This document shows, in pieces, positions 46,601 to 55,000 of a DNA stretch of 64,000 nucleotides; positions within the stretch are counted from its first letter, which is position 1, and each line of letters begins with the position of its first letter. The stretch is from Chrysaora quinquecirrha (Eukaryota; Cnidaria; Scyphozoa; Semaeostomeae; Pelagiidae). The DNA is taken from NCBI GenBank assembly GCA_014526335.1, contig JACTAT010000001.1:812511-876510 (forward strand). The letters are read 5' to 3'. The translations under genes were made by a program, and so were the position numbers. The notes below the pieces were generated by a model that saw only the letters and a program-made list of their open reading frames with translations, did no database searches and was not told the DNA's origin.

Positions 46601-46951
46601 GGCAAAACAGGACTGAAAGGTTCCATTGGAGAAGAGGGTCGCGTTGGTGACAAAGGAAACAAAGGGAAACAAGGTGCCAAAGGAAACAAAGGTGCCCGAG
46701 GAGAAGCAGGTTTGCCAGGAACTATTGGACTGTATGGAGCATTGAGGCTTAAACAGCCATGTAGGCAGCTCTATTCCCCTTGGGTCGTTCCTTATGGGTC
46801 GCCGATTGGCAAATTAAAAACAGAATGTGCATTTCGAGAATATCTTCTCTCACTTGAAATTGAGCCGCATGGTAAAACTGGCAAGATACGATACAACTAT
46901 AAATGCTGTCCCTTTGTAGCAGCTGATGTGGGTAGAACTTCTTTATTTTAA
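37585..46951 (+). CDS. Secreted short-chain collagen, seven coding exons
   Basis: Exons 37585-37671, 38903-38950, 41263-41307, 43080-43136, 44806-44856, 45481-45546 and 46502-46951 are all phase 0 and give 267 residues. Residues 1-20 are a signal peptide (MAWDIVR then ILVFLAAVI). Exons 2 and 3 each carry a Cys pair (CRIVGDDTVVC; CYVAASTIQC). Residues 65-133 form about 23 uninterrupted Gly-X-Y triplets across four exons. A 15-residue break holds Cys136 and Cys146, then about 17 further triplets follow. The C-terminal ~70 residues are non-collagenous with Cys205, Cys227 and Cys253-254 (YNYKCC). Expected role: trimeric extracellular matrix or secreted collagen-like protein, disulphide-linked at its ends. 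I cannot match it to a named collagen type. The stop is TAA at 46949-46951. Confidence 0.85.
37884..38154 (+). mobile_element. MITE, AAGGAAC family, in collagen intron 1
   Basis: CACGTTTTTTCTTTAAGGAA left end and TTCCTTATAAAGGTG right end, flanked by TA. GTTCCTTA occurs internally. Confidence 0.75.
38450..38812 (+). mobile_element. AAGGAAC-family repeat, degenerate
   Basis: Contains ATAAGGAACC, ATAAGGAACT, TTAAGGAACT and AATAAGGAACTTT. The ends are not clean, but the interior resembles 43665-43925 (CGCATAAATTG; GAATGGAACGGG). Confidence 0.6.
38903..38950 (+). CDS. Collagen exon 2: Cys-pair module
   Basis: Acceptor TCTCAATTACAG, donor GTAATT. Sixteen codons, CRIVGDDTVVCTVQRK. Confidence 0.7.
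39330..39540 (+). mobile_element. Mixed repeat fragments (ACCAATC word; AAGAAAC family)
   Basis: TTTATACCAAGATGCAGATC and GCACCAATCGG match the end of the element at 40228-40405. From about 39430, CCTAAGAAACC to TTAGTTTCTTATAAAG is an AAGAAAC-family piece. Confidence 0.5.
39541..40227. other. Collagen intron 2, unannotated part
   Basis: No recognised feature. Confidence 0.35.
40228..40405 (+). mobile_element. Inverted-repeat element with CACCAATCA words
   Basis: GCGAATCGAAACGCACCAATCA near 40244-40265 is mirrored by TGATTGGTGCGTTTCGATCTG at 40362-40382. TTTATACC and GTATAAATT extend the inverted ends. Two more (A/C)CCAATCA words lie between. Confidence 0.72.
40745..41125 (+). mobile_element. 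MITE, AAGCAAC family (complete long copy)
   Basis: CACTTTTTTTAAGCAAC left end and GTTGCTTATTAAAAAAAGTG right end, flanked by TA. GTTGCTTA occurs at least seven times. Most of its body is shared with 24155-24510 and 35930-36280. Confidence 0.85.
41263..41307 (+). CDS. Collagen exon 3: Cys-pair module
   Basis: Acceptor TTCACTTTAG, donor GTAAGG. Fifteen codons, CYVAASTIQCDGGMK, resembling exon 2 in Cys spacing. Confidence 0.7.
41310..42440. other. Collagen intron 3, unannotated part
   Basis: About 1.1 kb with no feature I can support. Confidence 0.35.
42448..42800 (+). repeat. Three tandem left halves of the AAACATTG MITE
   Basis: Half-elements starting TAGGCCTTGG (42448), TAAGGCCCCGG (42563) and TAAGGCCCTTG (42679) repeat at about 115 bp. 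Each runs through CAAGCAA, TGTTTTTACCGTTTGG and a CATTACTC/CATTGCTC word. No right-hand end is present. Confidence 0.75.
43080..43136 (+). CDS. Collagen exon 4: start of triple helix
   Basis: Acceptor TTTTCTTTTTAG, donor GTAGGT. Five Gly-X-Y triplets ending GPK, in register with GDK of the next exon. Confidence 0.85.
43665..43925 (-). mobile_element. AAGGAAC-family repeat in collagen intron 4
   Basis: Begins ATGCTTTTTTTATAAAGAAC; contains GTTCCTTA and AGCTCCTTAA. Related to 38450-38812 in reverse orientation. Confidence 0.6.
43930..44800. other. Collagen intron 4, unannotated part
   Basis: GCCCCCGGGGGCTC near 44738 is a short palindrome; nothing else recognised. Confidence 0.35.
44806..44856 (+). 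CDS. Collagen exon 5: Gly-X-Y
   Basis: Acceptor ATTATTTCCAG, donor GTAAGC. GDKGYRGSPGRPGPDGE; its last GE is completed by E of the next exon. Confidence 0.92.
45481..45546 (+). CDS. Collagen exon 6: Gly-X-Y
   Basis: Acceptor TTGCTTTTATAG. Seven triplets from GPR to GEK. Donor GTTGGA is non-consensus at +3, but the helix register continues perfectly into exon 7. Confidence 0.88.
45793..45978 (-). mobile_element. tRNA-derived SINE S1 in collagen intron 6
   Basis: Minus strand reads GTCGTGGTCTAATCCAGCTC (A-box region) and GGGGTTCGACC (B box), with the S1 body down to CTAGCGATTGG and ACACCATTCC. Confidence 0.68.
46325..46448 (+). mobile_element. 5'-truncated SINE S1, inverted relative to 45793-45978
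   Basis: GGTAGCGTCACAGCCAGGGT then CGAGGTCTCGATTAG and CCTAGCGATTGG match the reverse complement of the neighbouring SINE. A GAATT simple repeat precedes it at about 46283-46312. Confidence 0.68.
46502..46951 (+). CDS. Collagen exon 7: Gly-X-Y, Cys break, C-terminal domain
   Basis: Acceptor TTTTCTTTTAAG. 149 codons: five triplets, a 15-residue Cys-containing break, about 17 Lys/Gly-rich triplets, then a Cys-containing globular tail ending RTSLF. Confidence 0.9.
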   Translation, partial: GDPGREGQQGHPGTPSNCKMLSYSPLSCSKGERGKTGLKGSIGEEGRVGDKGNKGKQGAKGNKGARGEAGLPGTIGLYGALRLKQPCRQLYSPWVVPYGSPIGKLKTECAFREYLLSLEIEPHGKTGKIRYNYKCCPFVAADVGRTSLF

Positions 46952-47172
46952 AAGAAGCAATATTGACGTAATTGAGAACAACTGACTTCGCTTCAGAGTT
47001 GATTGACTGTAGATAATTTTGAATATAGCTAGAACAACATTTTAAGATGTTAAAACTTATCAAAGTGCCTATGAATTGAAATTTCGCATTTATAGTAGAA
47101 CAAAACATGCTGGTTTTAGTAATGACGTTGAGGAATCTTCTGATATGCAGGACGAAAATCGAGAACTTAATG
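46952..47172. other. Downstream flank of collagen gene
   Basis: No canonical AATAAA seen within the first 200 bp. Confidence 0.3.
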
Positions 47173-47175
47173 TAT

Positions 47176-47379
47176 TTGTGACAAAGAGCACGCTGTTTGT
47201 GACGTCACGGGGTTTGCAATCACTGCTAGAGAGTGCAGTCAGTTCGTGCGTTGTACATTGAACCTTATAGGGTATCTGTCAGGAAAACTGTAAAGAGTTT
47301 CTTCTTGCTAAATGTTATCCCTTGAAGGAACCACATTATGTGTCCCGTGACGTCACAATTTATTTCTGCTTTGTCACAA
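47176..47379. mobile_element. Inverted-repeat element with two perfect CRE palindromes
   Basis: TTGTGACAAAG (47176-47186) is mirrored by CTTTGTCACAA (47369-47379). TGACGTCA is perfect at 47200-47207 and 47348-47355, with CGTGACGTCAC and GTGACGTCACG in mirrored contexts. Confidence 0.6.
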
Positions 47380-47524
47380 CGACCTGTGATTTCGAACCTC
47401 CTGAAACAACCTTTCCCGTACAACATTTTTGGCAGTATAATCGGGGGGCTCTTGGCTAAATTTTGGGTAGAGATTAGCCTGTGTACCGCTGGCATAGAGG
47501 TCTGCCGCCGGCATATTCAAAATG

Positions 47525-47830
47525 GTATACGAGAAACTGGTACCCTTGGCTAGACCAAATCTACCAAAATTATACCCTTGGCTAAACGAATATGCTCGAA
47601 ATTTTTTATCTTAAGTCGGAAAATTCAAAGGTCGACTTATTCCTTTTAGCGGTTTCCTTCAAAAATGTTCATGATCAAACTTTCCAAGGCTACTAAAGAC
47701 GAGAGCATGGCCGCTCCCTTGCCAAATATGATACCCTTTGCTAGACCAAAAATGCCAAAAAGTATACCCTTGGCTAGACTAGAAGTCCGAAAACGTATAC
47801 CCTCTAGCATGGCACATCCCCAGGTACCTT
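47525..47830 (+). repeat. TATACCCTTGGCTAGAC-word repeat
   Basis: (T/G)ATACCCTTGGCTA or close variants occur at least five times (47538-47800), interleaved with AAAATGCC/GAAATT words. There are no clean terminal repeats. Confidence 0.6.
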
Positions 47831-47834
47831 TACT

Positions 47835-48190
47835 ATGGAAGAAACACCCCTCCCCCCGTAGCAGTATATCAGTTTCCTAGCATTGGTATGTTTCTAAGTT
47901 TCTATTTTTGATAAAAAGGGTCCTCATAAAATTTTATTTCCTAGGTACTTTTAAAGTAGAATTTCTGTAGAATTTGATAAAATAAATTTATGATCTATTT
48001 TGATTAATTTTCCTTCTTTTGTTGTATTTTGCTTTTAACTTAATTGTCATTTTTGTCAGATAGAATATAATTTGCACAAAGAACTAAATCTGACCATCAA
48101 ATTTTCTCTTCATTTGCTGCCAGAAAAGCTCTTTTCGGAAGGTTCTTAGATTTTATCTGAGCGTTTATACAGTTCGGTTTCACGTGCTTA
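47835..48190. other. AT-rich non-coding stretch
   Basis: Nothing recognised. Confidence 0.35.
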
Positions 48191-48192
48191 AT

Positions 48193-48307
48193 AAAGGTAT
48201 TCTGGCCATAAAATCGACAAAATAAAGCCCTTAAAAATCGGCCATTTTTGGCAAAGAAGGCAAGGCTATATGTGATTTGGAGCCATTTTTGGCAAAGAAG
48301 GCAAGGC
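48193..48307 (+). repeat. Left remnant of the 196-bp satellite
   Basis: GGTATTCTGGCCATAAAATC through CCATTTTTGGCAAAGAAGGC matches the satellite unit. The block CATTTTTGGCAAAGAAGGCA is present twice. It ends GCAAGGC directly at the inserted element. Confidence 0.9.
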
Positions 48308-48559
48308 TATATATAGAGGGGGGCTTTGGGATTTCACGGGTTGCGGGTTTGGCCGATTTCGACCTCGGGATTTCGGGTTTTTCCGAAAAATCATGCGGGT
48401 TTTCTTGTTCAGAATATTCGACGGGCGACGGGTTTTGCCATTTTTTATGCTCGGGTCTCGGGTATTGTTGTAAAAAGTGCGGGTTTTCGGGTTTTTAACG
48501 TCACATATAGGATATATCAATTTGTGAAATTCATAAACAGTTCTTGAAACTATGATTAA

Positions 48560-49370
48560 CGTCAAGACAGTAAAGTTGACTTTTTAGAGCTGGAAGGCCG
48601 CGGCAATGAAGCTAGGTTACACCATGGATGGTTTGCCTTCATATCATACAATTCCAAATCACACTTTTCAACGTTGAACTAAGCCGGCCTCCGGCCAACG
48701 TTGAATAGATCTCTGCGATTCGGAAAGGCACCATGGCAAAGGAAGTTCATCATCACACTGGTGGAATATAATATTTTGCGTGAGATAATGGCCCTATCAA
48801 GGCAACAGAGTTAATTGAAAATTCTATCTCTTTGAAATTAAAAGAAAGAATAGTGAATCTATTTAACATTGTTACAAACCTTAGAATTGATTTGACGGTC
48901 ACAGTGGCAACTATAAAACCGATGAAACTACGAATTCAAACTCACATAGAAAAAGCCTTTATGTAGCCCGAAATTCTGACAGGGACGATAGCTATAATCT
49001 TTTGGGACAAAGATAAAGAGCAACAATCCTTTAAAGCAGTGACTTGTGTAGACAACATCGTGTAATACACCCAAAATAAATTGGATGGTGGATAGATCTT
49101 GGAGAAAATGGTTGTGGTGTCAAGTGTCTTCGAACCTTTGTAGAAATGACAGCAGTTTATTTGTGTCTCGCAAGAACGGTATAAGCAAATTAGGTCTCTA
49201 GACTAGCTCATGCCCGTCTCTGACCACCGCCTCATAGAACCACCGCCTCGTAGAACCACCGCCTCAAGGAGAACTGCCTCAAGGACATCTGCCTTAAGAA
49301 CCTGCGCTTGAACGAACTTTGCTTCTCGACTTAGCTTGTAGTTTCTAATATTGAGTATTTTTCCTTGGTC
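48560..49370. other. Interior of the 3.75-kb element, left part
   Basis: Nothing recognised apart from short GAACCACCGCCTC-type repeats at 49226-49290. Confidence 0.4.
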
Positions 49371-49375
49371 ATAGT

Positions 49376-50440
49376 CCAGGGTCCCTTTTCCTAGTGCCAA
49401 TCACAGTTCTGTTCCTCTGTTTTAGTCCAAGGTCCTTAGTCCGCAATGATGTTCCTAGTTTCAAATTTGATAGTGTACAGCAGTTCTCTTTGTCTATGGT
49501 CTGCTCCGTCAATAGTCCTGAAATAATTGATGGTCTTCTGTCCCGTTCCTTGGTCCTGTTCGTCAGTCTTGATATTGTTCAGATTTTCTATCCCATTCCT
49601 TAGTCCTGTTCCTCAGACTTGTTACTGTTCATGTTCCTTAGTCCTGAAATTATTCATGGGGTCCTGTCCCATTACTCTGTCCTGTGTCTTATTCCCAAAA
49701 CTATTCAAGATCTTCACCCCTTAGTCTAGTTCGTAAACTTTGTTATTTTTCACATTACTTTTTTACTTAGTCCTGAAATTATTCATGGTCTTCAGTCCCA
49801 TTCCTTAGTCCTGTTCCTCAGTCCTGAAATTACTCAGTGTCTTGAGTCCAATTCCTTAGTCCTGTTCCTTAGTTCTGAAATGACTCACAGTTTTCAGACT
49901 CATTCCTTATTCCTGTTTCTCAGTCCTGAAATTATTCATGGTCTTCAGTCCCATTCCTTAATCCTGTTCCTCAGTCCTGAAATTAATCACATTCTTCAGT
50001 CCTATTCCTAATTCCTGTTTCTCAGTCCTGAAATTATTCATGGTCTTCAGTTCCATTCCTTAGTCCTGTTCCTCAGTCCTGTAATTACACATGGCCTTCA
50101 GTCCTGTTCCTAATTCCTGTTCCTCAGTCCTGAAATTATTCATGGTCTTCAGTTCCATTCCTTAGTCCTGTTCCTCAGTCCTGTAATTACTCATGGCCTT
50201 CAGTCCTGTTCCTAATTCCTGTTTCTCAGTCCTGAAATTATTCATGGTCTTCTGTTCCATTCTTTAGTCCTGTCCGTCCTAAAATTACTCATGGTCTTCG
50301 GTCCCATTGCAAGTCCTGTTCCTCAGTCCTGAAATTATTCGTGGCCTTCAATCCCATACCGTGGTCCCGTTCCTCAGTCCTGTTATTATTCATTCTCTGC
50401 AGTTCTGTTCCACATCGTTTTCCTTAGCCAAGTTCGTTGG
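49376..50440 (+). repeat. ~51-bp minisatellite (TTCCTTAGTCCTGTTCCTCA)
   Basis: Units of about 51 bp built on TCCTGAAATTATTCATGGTC and TTCCTTAGTCCTGTTCCTCA, well ordered from 49760 to 50400 and degenerate before that. Confidence 0.88.
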
Positions 50441-50519
50441 TCAAGTTTTTATGTTGCGAAGAAAATTTTACCTTTCTAGCTGTCCTTGGCTTGTTTCCTT
50501 CCCGTTGAAAGGATCCCCC

Positions 50520-50704
50520 AAAGATAATGATAGAAAACGTAGCAATATAATAAATTGAGCGCATTCTCCGTCTGATCGTGGAGAACTCGGGTTTACTGCA
50601 GGATCCTCTTTCAAAGATAATGATAGAAAACGTAGCAATATAATAAATTGAGCGCATTCTCCGTCTGATCGTGGAGAACTCGGGTTTACTGCAGGATCCT
50701 CTTT
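50520..50704 (+). repeat. 93-bp direct duplication
   Basis: AAAGATAATGATAGAAAACG starts at 50520 and again at 50613, with identical following sequence through GGTTTACTGCAGGATCC. Confidence 0.93.
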
Positions 50705-51011
50705 CTTGGTCTTGCTGTAGTTTATCTTGCTCAGTCCTGTATAGTCAGATACTGCTATCAAGGCAGCTTCAACTTCGTGATTGCATTTGGAAAGTGCTTT
50801 CAAATGCACTCTTGAAAAACCCTTTTAAAAGGTATTTTGTTTGTTTTCTTTGAATGAAATGCTCTTCTGAATAAGCTTTTGAAATGCGGTAATGGCATTT
50901 TGTTTCCATTGAAAGGGTTAAAAGCATCTGCACAACGCGATTCAAACCGGTTGACTGAATATTCACGTAAACATGGACTTTGTTTGAGGAACTTTGATTG
51001 AATAATATTAA

Positions 51012-51416
51012 CACCAAACGAATTTTAAAATTATTCCGAAGCAAGTTTTAGTTTTCGAGAAGTCTCCCGGTCCTCCGGAAAGCATTCTCAACAGGAAAAT
51101 CACAGAAATAAAAAATTCTGATCCTCTCGTGAGGGGAATCGATCTGCTGCCTCCCACAACCCGCATCACGAAACAGGAGCCTTTACCAACAGAGCTATTT
51201 TCACGGGTTTCAGATTTCGATAATCCCTTTAGGAAAACAATCGGGCCATTGTTCAAACAGGCACCAATGACGCACTTCAAAGAAGGGTTAGCCCCAATTA
51301 CCCCAGAAGCGAGAGAAGTTTGCAAAAAACGAAAGGGTGATGACACGCCTACCCCACGGTCGGCCGGGCGGCGGAAAAGTCGGAAAAGCGTACCACTTCC
51401 GAGGTCGGCGGAGTGA
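51012..51416 (+). CDS. Unrecognised 134-codon frame with basic C-terminus
   Basis: Open from after TAA at 51009-51011 to TGA at 51414-51416. No convincing ATG at the start; the first Met is at 51270. An acceptor-like AAGCAAGTTTTAG ending at 51051 could make this a 3' exon. The composition is protein-like: KSPGPPESILNRKITEIK near residues 17-34, DLLPPTTRITKQEPLPTELF near 44-63, then basic KKRKGDD and RRKSRKS that resemble nuclear localisation signals. It lies 650 bp inside the right end of the 3.75-kb element, so it could be the last exon of an element-encoded nuclear protein, a captured host exon or a relic. I do not recognise the family. Confidence 0.5.
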   Translation, partial: HQTNFKIIPKQVLVFEKSPGPPESILNRKITEIKNSDPLVRGIDLLPPTTRITKQEPLPTELFSRVSDFDNPFRKTIGPLFKQAPMTHFKEGLAPITPEAREVCKKRKGDDTPTPRSAGRRKSRKSVPLPRSAE

Positions 51417-51930
51417 CTAACACAAAATCGGTTTCCATGGAAATTACCATTTTAGTATAGTAGAAGAAAAGATCATATGTTGATTGTGGATATGCTATGT
51501 CTTTGTCAAATGAGCCATGTATATCCTTACTAGTTTTTGACCCGATGTGCTTTTTATGAAGGAGAAGTTTTCGGTGTTGCATTTAAGGAATTTAAGGCAG
51601 AGAGAATGGTAGATGAAGGATTGTTGAAACGGCAAACGAACTTGATGGTTTGATGAGAACAATGACTAAGATTTTGAAGTCGAATATGAGGGAGAGATAG
51701 CGATAGTGAACCAGGATGAAAAGGCAAATGACGTTTCCCTTGGTTCTTAAGGTACAGATTGTAGTCGTTATGTGTCGCTTTTGTTGCCAGGCTCGAAATC
51801 CTGGGCTACGGTTTTATATTAGGCATTCACATTTGTTGTTTGTAAAGAAATGAAGCTTGTGAAGCAAAATAACTAAAAAACGATGATACCAACCGTTTTG
51901 CAATTCATAATTCTTGTAACCCAATGCAGT
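51417..51930. other. Interior of the 3.75-kb element, right part
   Basis: No further frame of note. Confidence 0.35.
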
Positions 51931-52062
51931 TTTGGGGATTCTTGATTTTCTGTCTGCGGGTTTCCGGGTTTTGCCAAAATTTGGTCCGGGTTTTCGGGTT
52001 TTTCCTAATTTTCCTCCGGGTTTTCGGGTTTGGATACCCCCCAAAGCCCCCCTCTATATATA

Positions 52063-55000
52063 CTAAGGCAAAATGAGCAAAAATCGCCCAAATTCGAGGG
52101 TTTCCAAATGGCTCCAAATCACCAAAAATACCTCTTCCAGAGTAAAATAAGCCATCCCAGTTCCCTCTATTAGCCAAAATAAAGGTATTCTGGCCATAAA
52201 TTCGACAAAACAAAACCCTTAAAAATCGGCCATTTTTGGCAAAAAAGGCAAAGCTATACTAAGGCAAAATGAGCAAAAATCGCCCAAATTCGAGGGTTTC
52301 CAAATGGCTCCAAATCACCAAAAATACCTCTTTTAGAGTAAAATAAGCCATCCCAGTGCCCTCTATTAGCCAAAATAAAGGTATTCTGGCCATAAAATCG
52401 GCAAAACAAAACCCTTAAAAATCGGCCATTTTTGGCAAAAAAGGCAAGGCTATACTAAGGCAAAATGAGCAAAAATCGCCCAAATTCGAGGGTTTCCAAA
52501 TGGCTCCAAATCACCAAAAATACCTCTTTTAGAGTAAAATAAGGCATCCCAGTGCCCTCTATTAGCCAAAATAAAGTTATTCTGGCCATAAAATCGACAA
52601 AATAAAACCCTTAAAAATCGGCCATTTTTGGCAAGAAAGCCAAGGCTATACTAAGGCAAAATGAGCAAAAATCGCCCAAATTCGAGGGTTTCCAAATGGC
52701 TGCAAATCACCAAAAGTACCTCTTTTAGAGTAAAATAAGCCATCCCAGTGCCCTCTTTTAGCCAAAATAAAGGTATTCTGGCCATAAAATCGACAAAATA
52801 AAACCCTTAAAAATCGGCCATTTTTGGCAAAAAAGGCAAGGCTATACTAAGGCAAAATGAGCAAAAATCGCTCAAATTCGAGGGTTTTCAAATGGCTCCA
52901 AATCATCAAAAATACCTACTTTAAAGTAAAGTAAGCCATCCCAGTGCCCTCTATTAGTCAAAATAAAGGTATTGTGGCCATAAAATCGACAAAATGAAAC
53001 CCTTAAAAATCAGCCATTCTTGGCAAAAAAGGCAAGGCAAAATGAGCAAAAATCGCCTAAATTCGAGGGTTTTCAAATGGCTCCAAATCACCAAAAATAC
53101 CTTTTTCAGAGTAAAATAAGCCACCCCAGTGCCCTCTATGAGCCAAAATAAGAGTATCCTGACCATAAAATCGACAAAATAAAACCCTTAAAAATCAGCC
53201 ATTTTTGGCAAAAAAGGCAAGGCTATACTAAGGCAAAATGAGCAAAAATCGCCCAAATTCGAGGGTTTCCAAATGGCTCCAAATCACCAAAAATATCTCT
53301 TTTAGAGTAAAAGTAGCCATCCCAGTGCCTTCTATTAGCCAAAATAAAGGTATTCTGGCCATAAAATCGACAAAATAAAACCCTTAAAAATGGGCCATTT
53401 TTGGCGAAAAAGGCAAGGCTATACTAAGGCAAAATGGGCAAAAATTGCTTAAATTCGAGGGTTTCCAAATGGCTCCAAATCACCAAAAATACCTCTTTTA
53501 GAGTAAAATAAGCGGTCCAAATGTCCTCTATGAGCCAAAATAAAGGTATCATGGCCATAAAATCGACAAAATAAAACCCTCAAAAGTCGGCCATTTTGGC
53601 AAAAAAGGCAAGGCTATACTAAGGCAAAGTAGGCAAAAATCGCCCAAATTCGAGGGTTTCAAAATGGCTCCAAATCACCAAAAATACCTCTTTTAGAGTA
53701 AAATAAGCCTCCCAGTGCCCTCTATTAGCCAAAATAAAGGTATTCTGGCCATAAAACCGACAAAATAAAACCCTTAAAAATCAGCCATTTTTGGCAAAAA
53801 AGGCAAGGCTATACTAAGGCAAAATGAGCAAAAATCGCCCAAATTCGAGGGTTTCCAAATGGCTCCAAATCACCAAAAATACCTCTTTTAGAGTAAAATT
53901 AGCCATCCCAGTGCCTTCTATTAGCCAAAATAAAGGAATTCTGGCCATAAAATCGACAAAATAAAACCCTTAAAAATGGGCCATTTTTGGCGAAAAAGGC
54001 AAGGCTATACTAAGGCAAAATGGGCAAAAATCGCCTAAATTCGAGGGTTTTCAAATGGCTCCAAATCACCAAAAATACCTTTTTTAGAGTAAAATAAGCC
54101 ACCCCAGTGCCCTCTATGAGCCAAAATAAGAGTATCCTGTCCATAAAATCGACAAAATAAAACCCTGAAAAATCAGCCATTTTTGGCAAAAAAGGCAAGG
54201 CTATACTAAGGCAAAATGAGCAAAAATCGCCCAAATTCGAGGGTTTCCAAATGGCTCCAAATCACCAAAAATACCTCTTTTAGAGTAAAATTAGCAATCC
54301 CAGTGCCTTCTATTAGCCAAAATAAAGGTATTCTGGCCATAAAATCGACAAAATAAAACCCTTAAAAATGGGCCATTTTTGGCGAAAAAGGCAAGGCTAT
54401 ACTAAGGCAAAATGAGCAAAAATCGCCCAAACTCGAGGGCTTCCAAATGGCTCCAAATCACCAAAAATACCTCTTCTAGAGTAAAATAAGCCATCCCAAT
54501 TCCCTCTATTAGCCAAAATAAAGGTATTCTGGCCATAAATTCGACAAAACAAAACCCTTAAAAATCGGCCATTTTTGGCAAAAAAGGCAAAGCTATACTA
54601 AGGCAAAATGGGCAAAAATCGCCCAAATTCGAGGGTTTCCAAATGGCTCCAAATCACCAAAAATACCTCTTTTAGAGTAAAATAAGCCATCCCAGTGCCC
54701 TCTACTAGCCAAAATAAAGGTATTCTGGCCATAAAATCGGCAAAACAAAACCCTTAAAAATCGGCCATTTTTGGCAAAAAGGCAAGGCTATACTAAGGCA
54801 AAATGAGCAAAAATCGCCCAAATTCGAGGGTTTCCAAATGGCTCCAAATCACCAAAAATACCTCTTTTAGAGTAAAATAAGCCATCCCAGTGCCCTCTAT
54901 TAGCCAAAATAAAGTTATTCTGGCCATAAAATCGACAAAATAAAACCCTTAAAAATCGGCCATTTTTGGCAAAAAAGGCAAGGCTATACTAAGGCAAAAT

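Larger units (their letters stand above)
48308..52062 (+). mobile_element. 3.75-kb terminal-inverted-repeat element inserted in the satellite
   Basis: Left end TATATATAGAGGGGGGCTTT (48308-48327) and right end AAAGCCCCCCTCTATATATA (52043-52062) are perfect complements. Outside them the satellite reads GCAAGGC on the left and CTAAGGC on the right; intact units have TATA at that point, consistent with a TATA target duplication. Subterminal regions are full of CGGGTTTTCGGG words. The ends match the 320-bp element at 62808-63130, which lacks the ~3.3-kb interior. The interior holds a minisatellite, a 93-bp direct repeat and one 134-codon frame. Confidence 0.8.
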
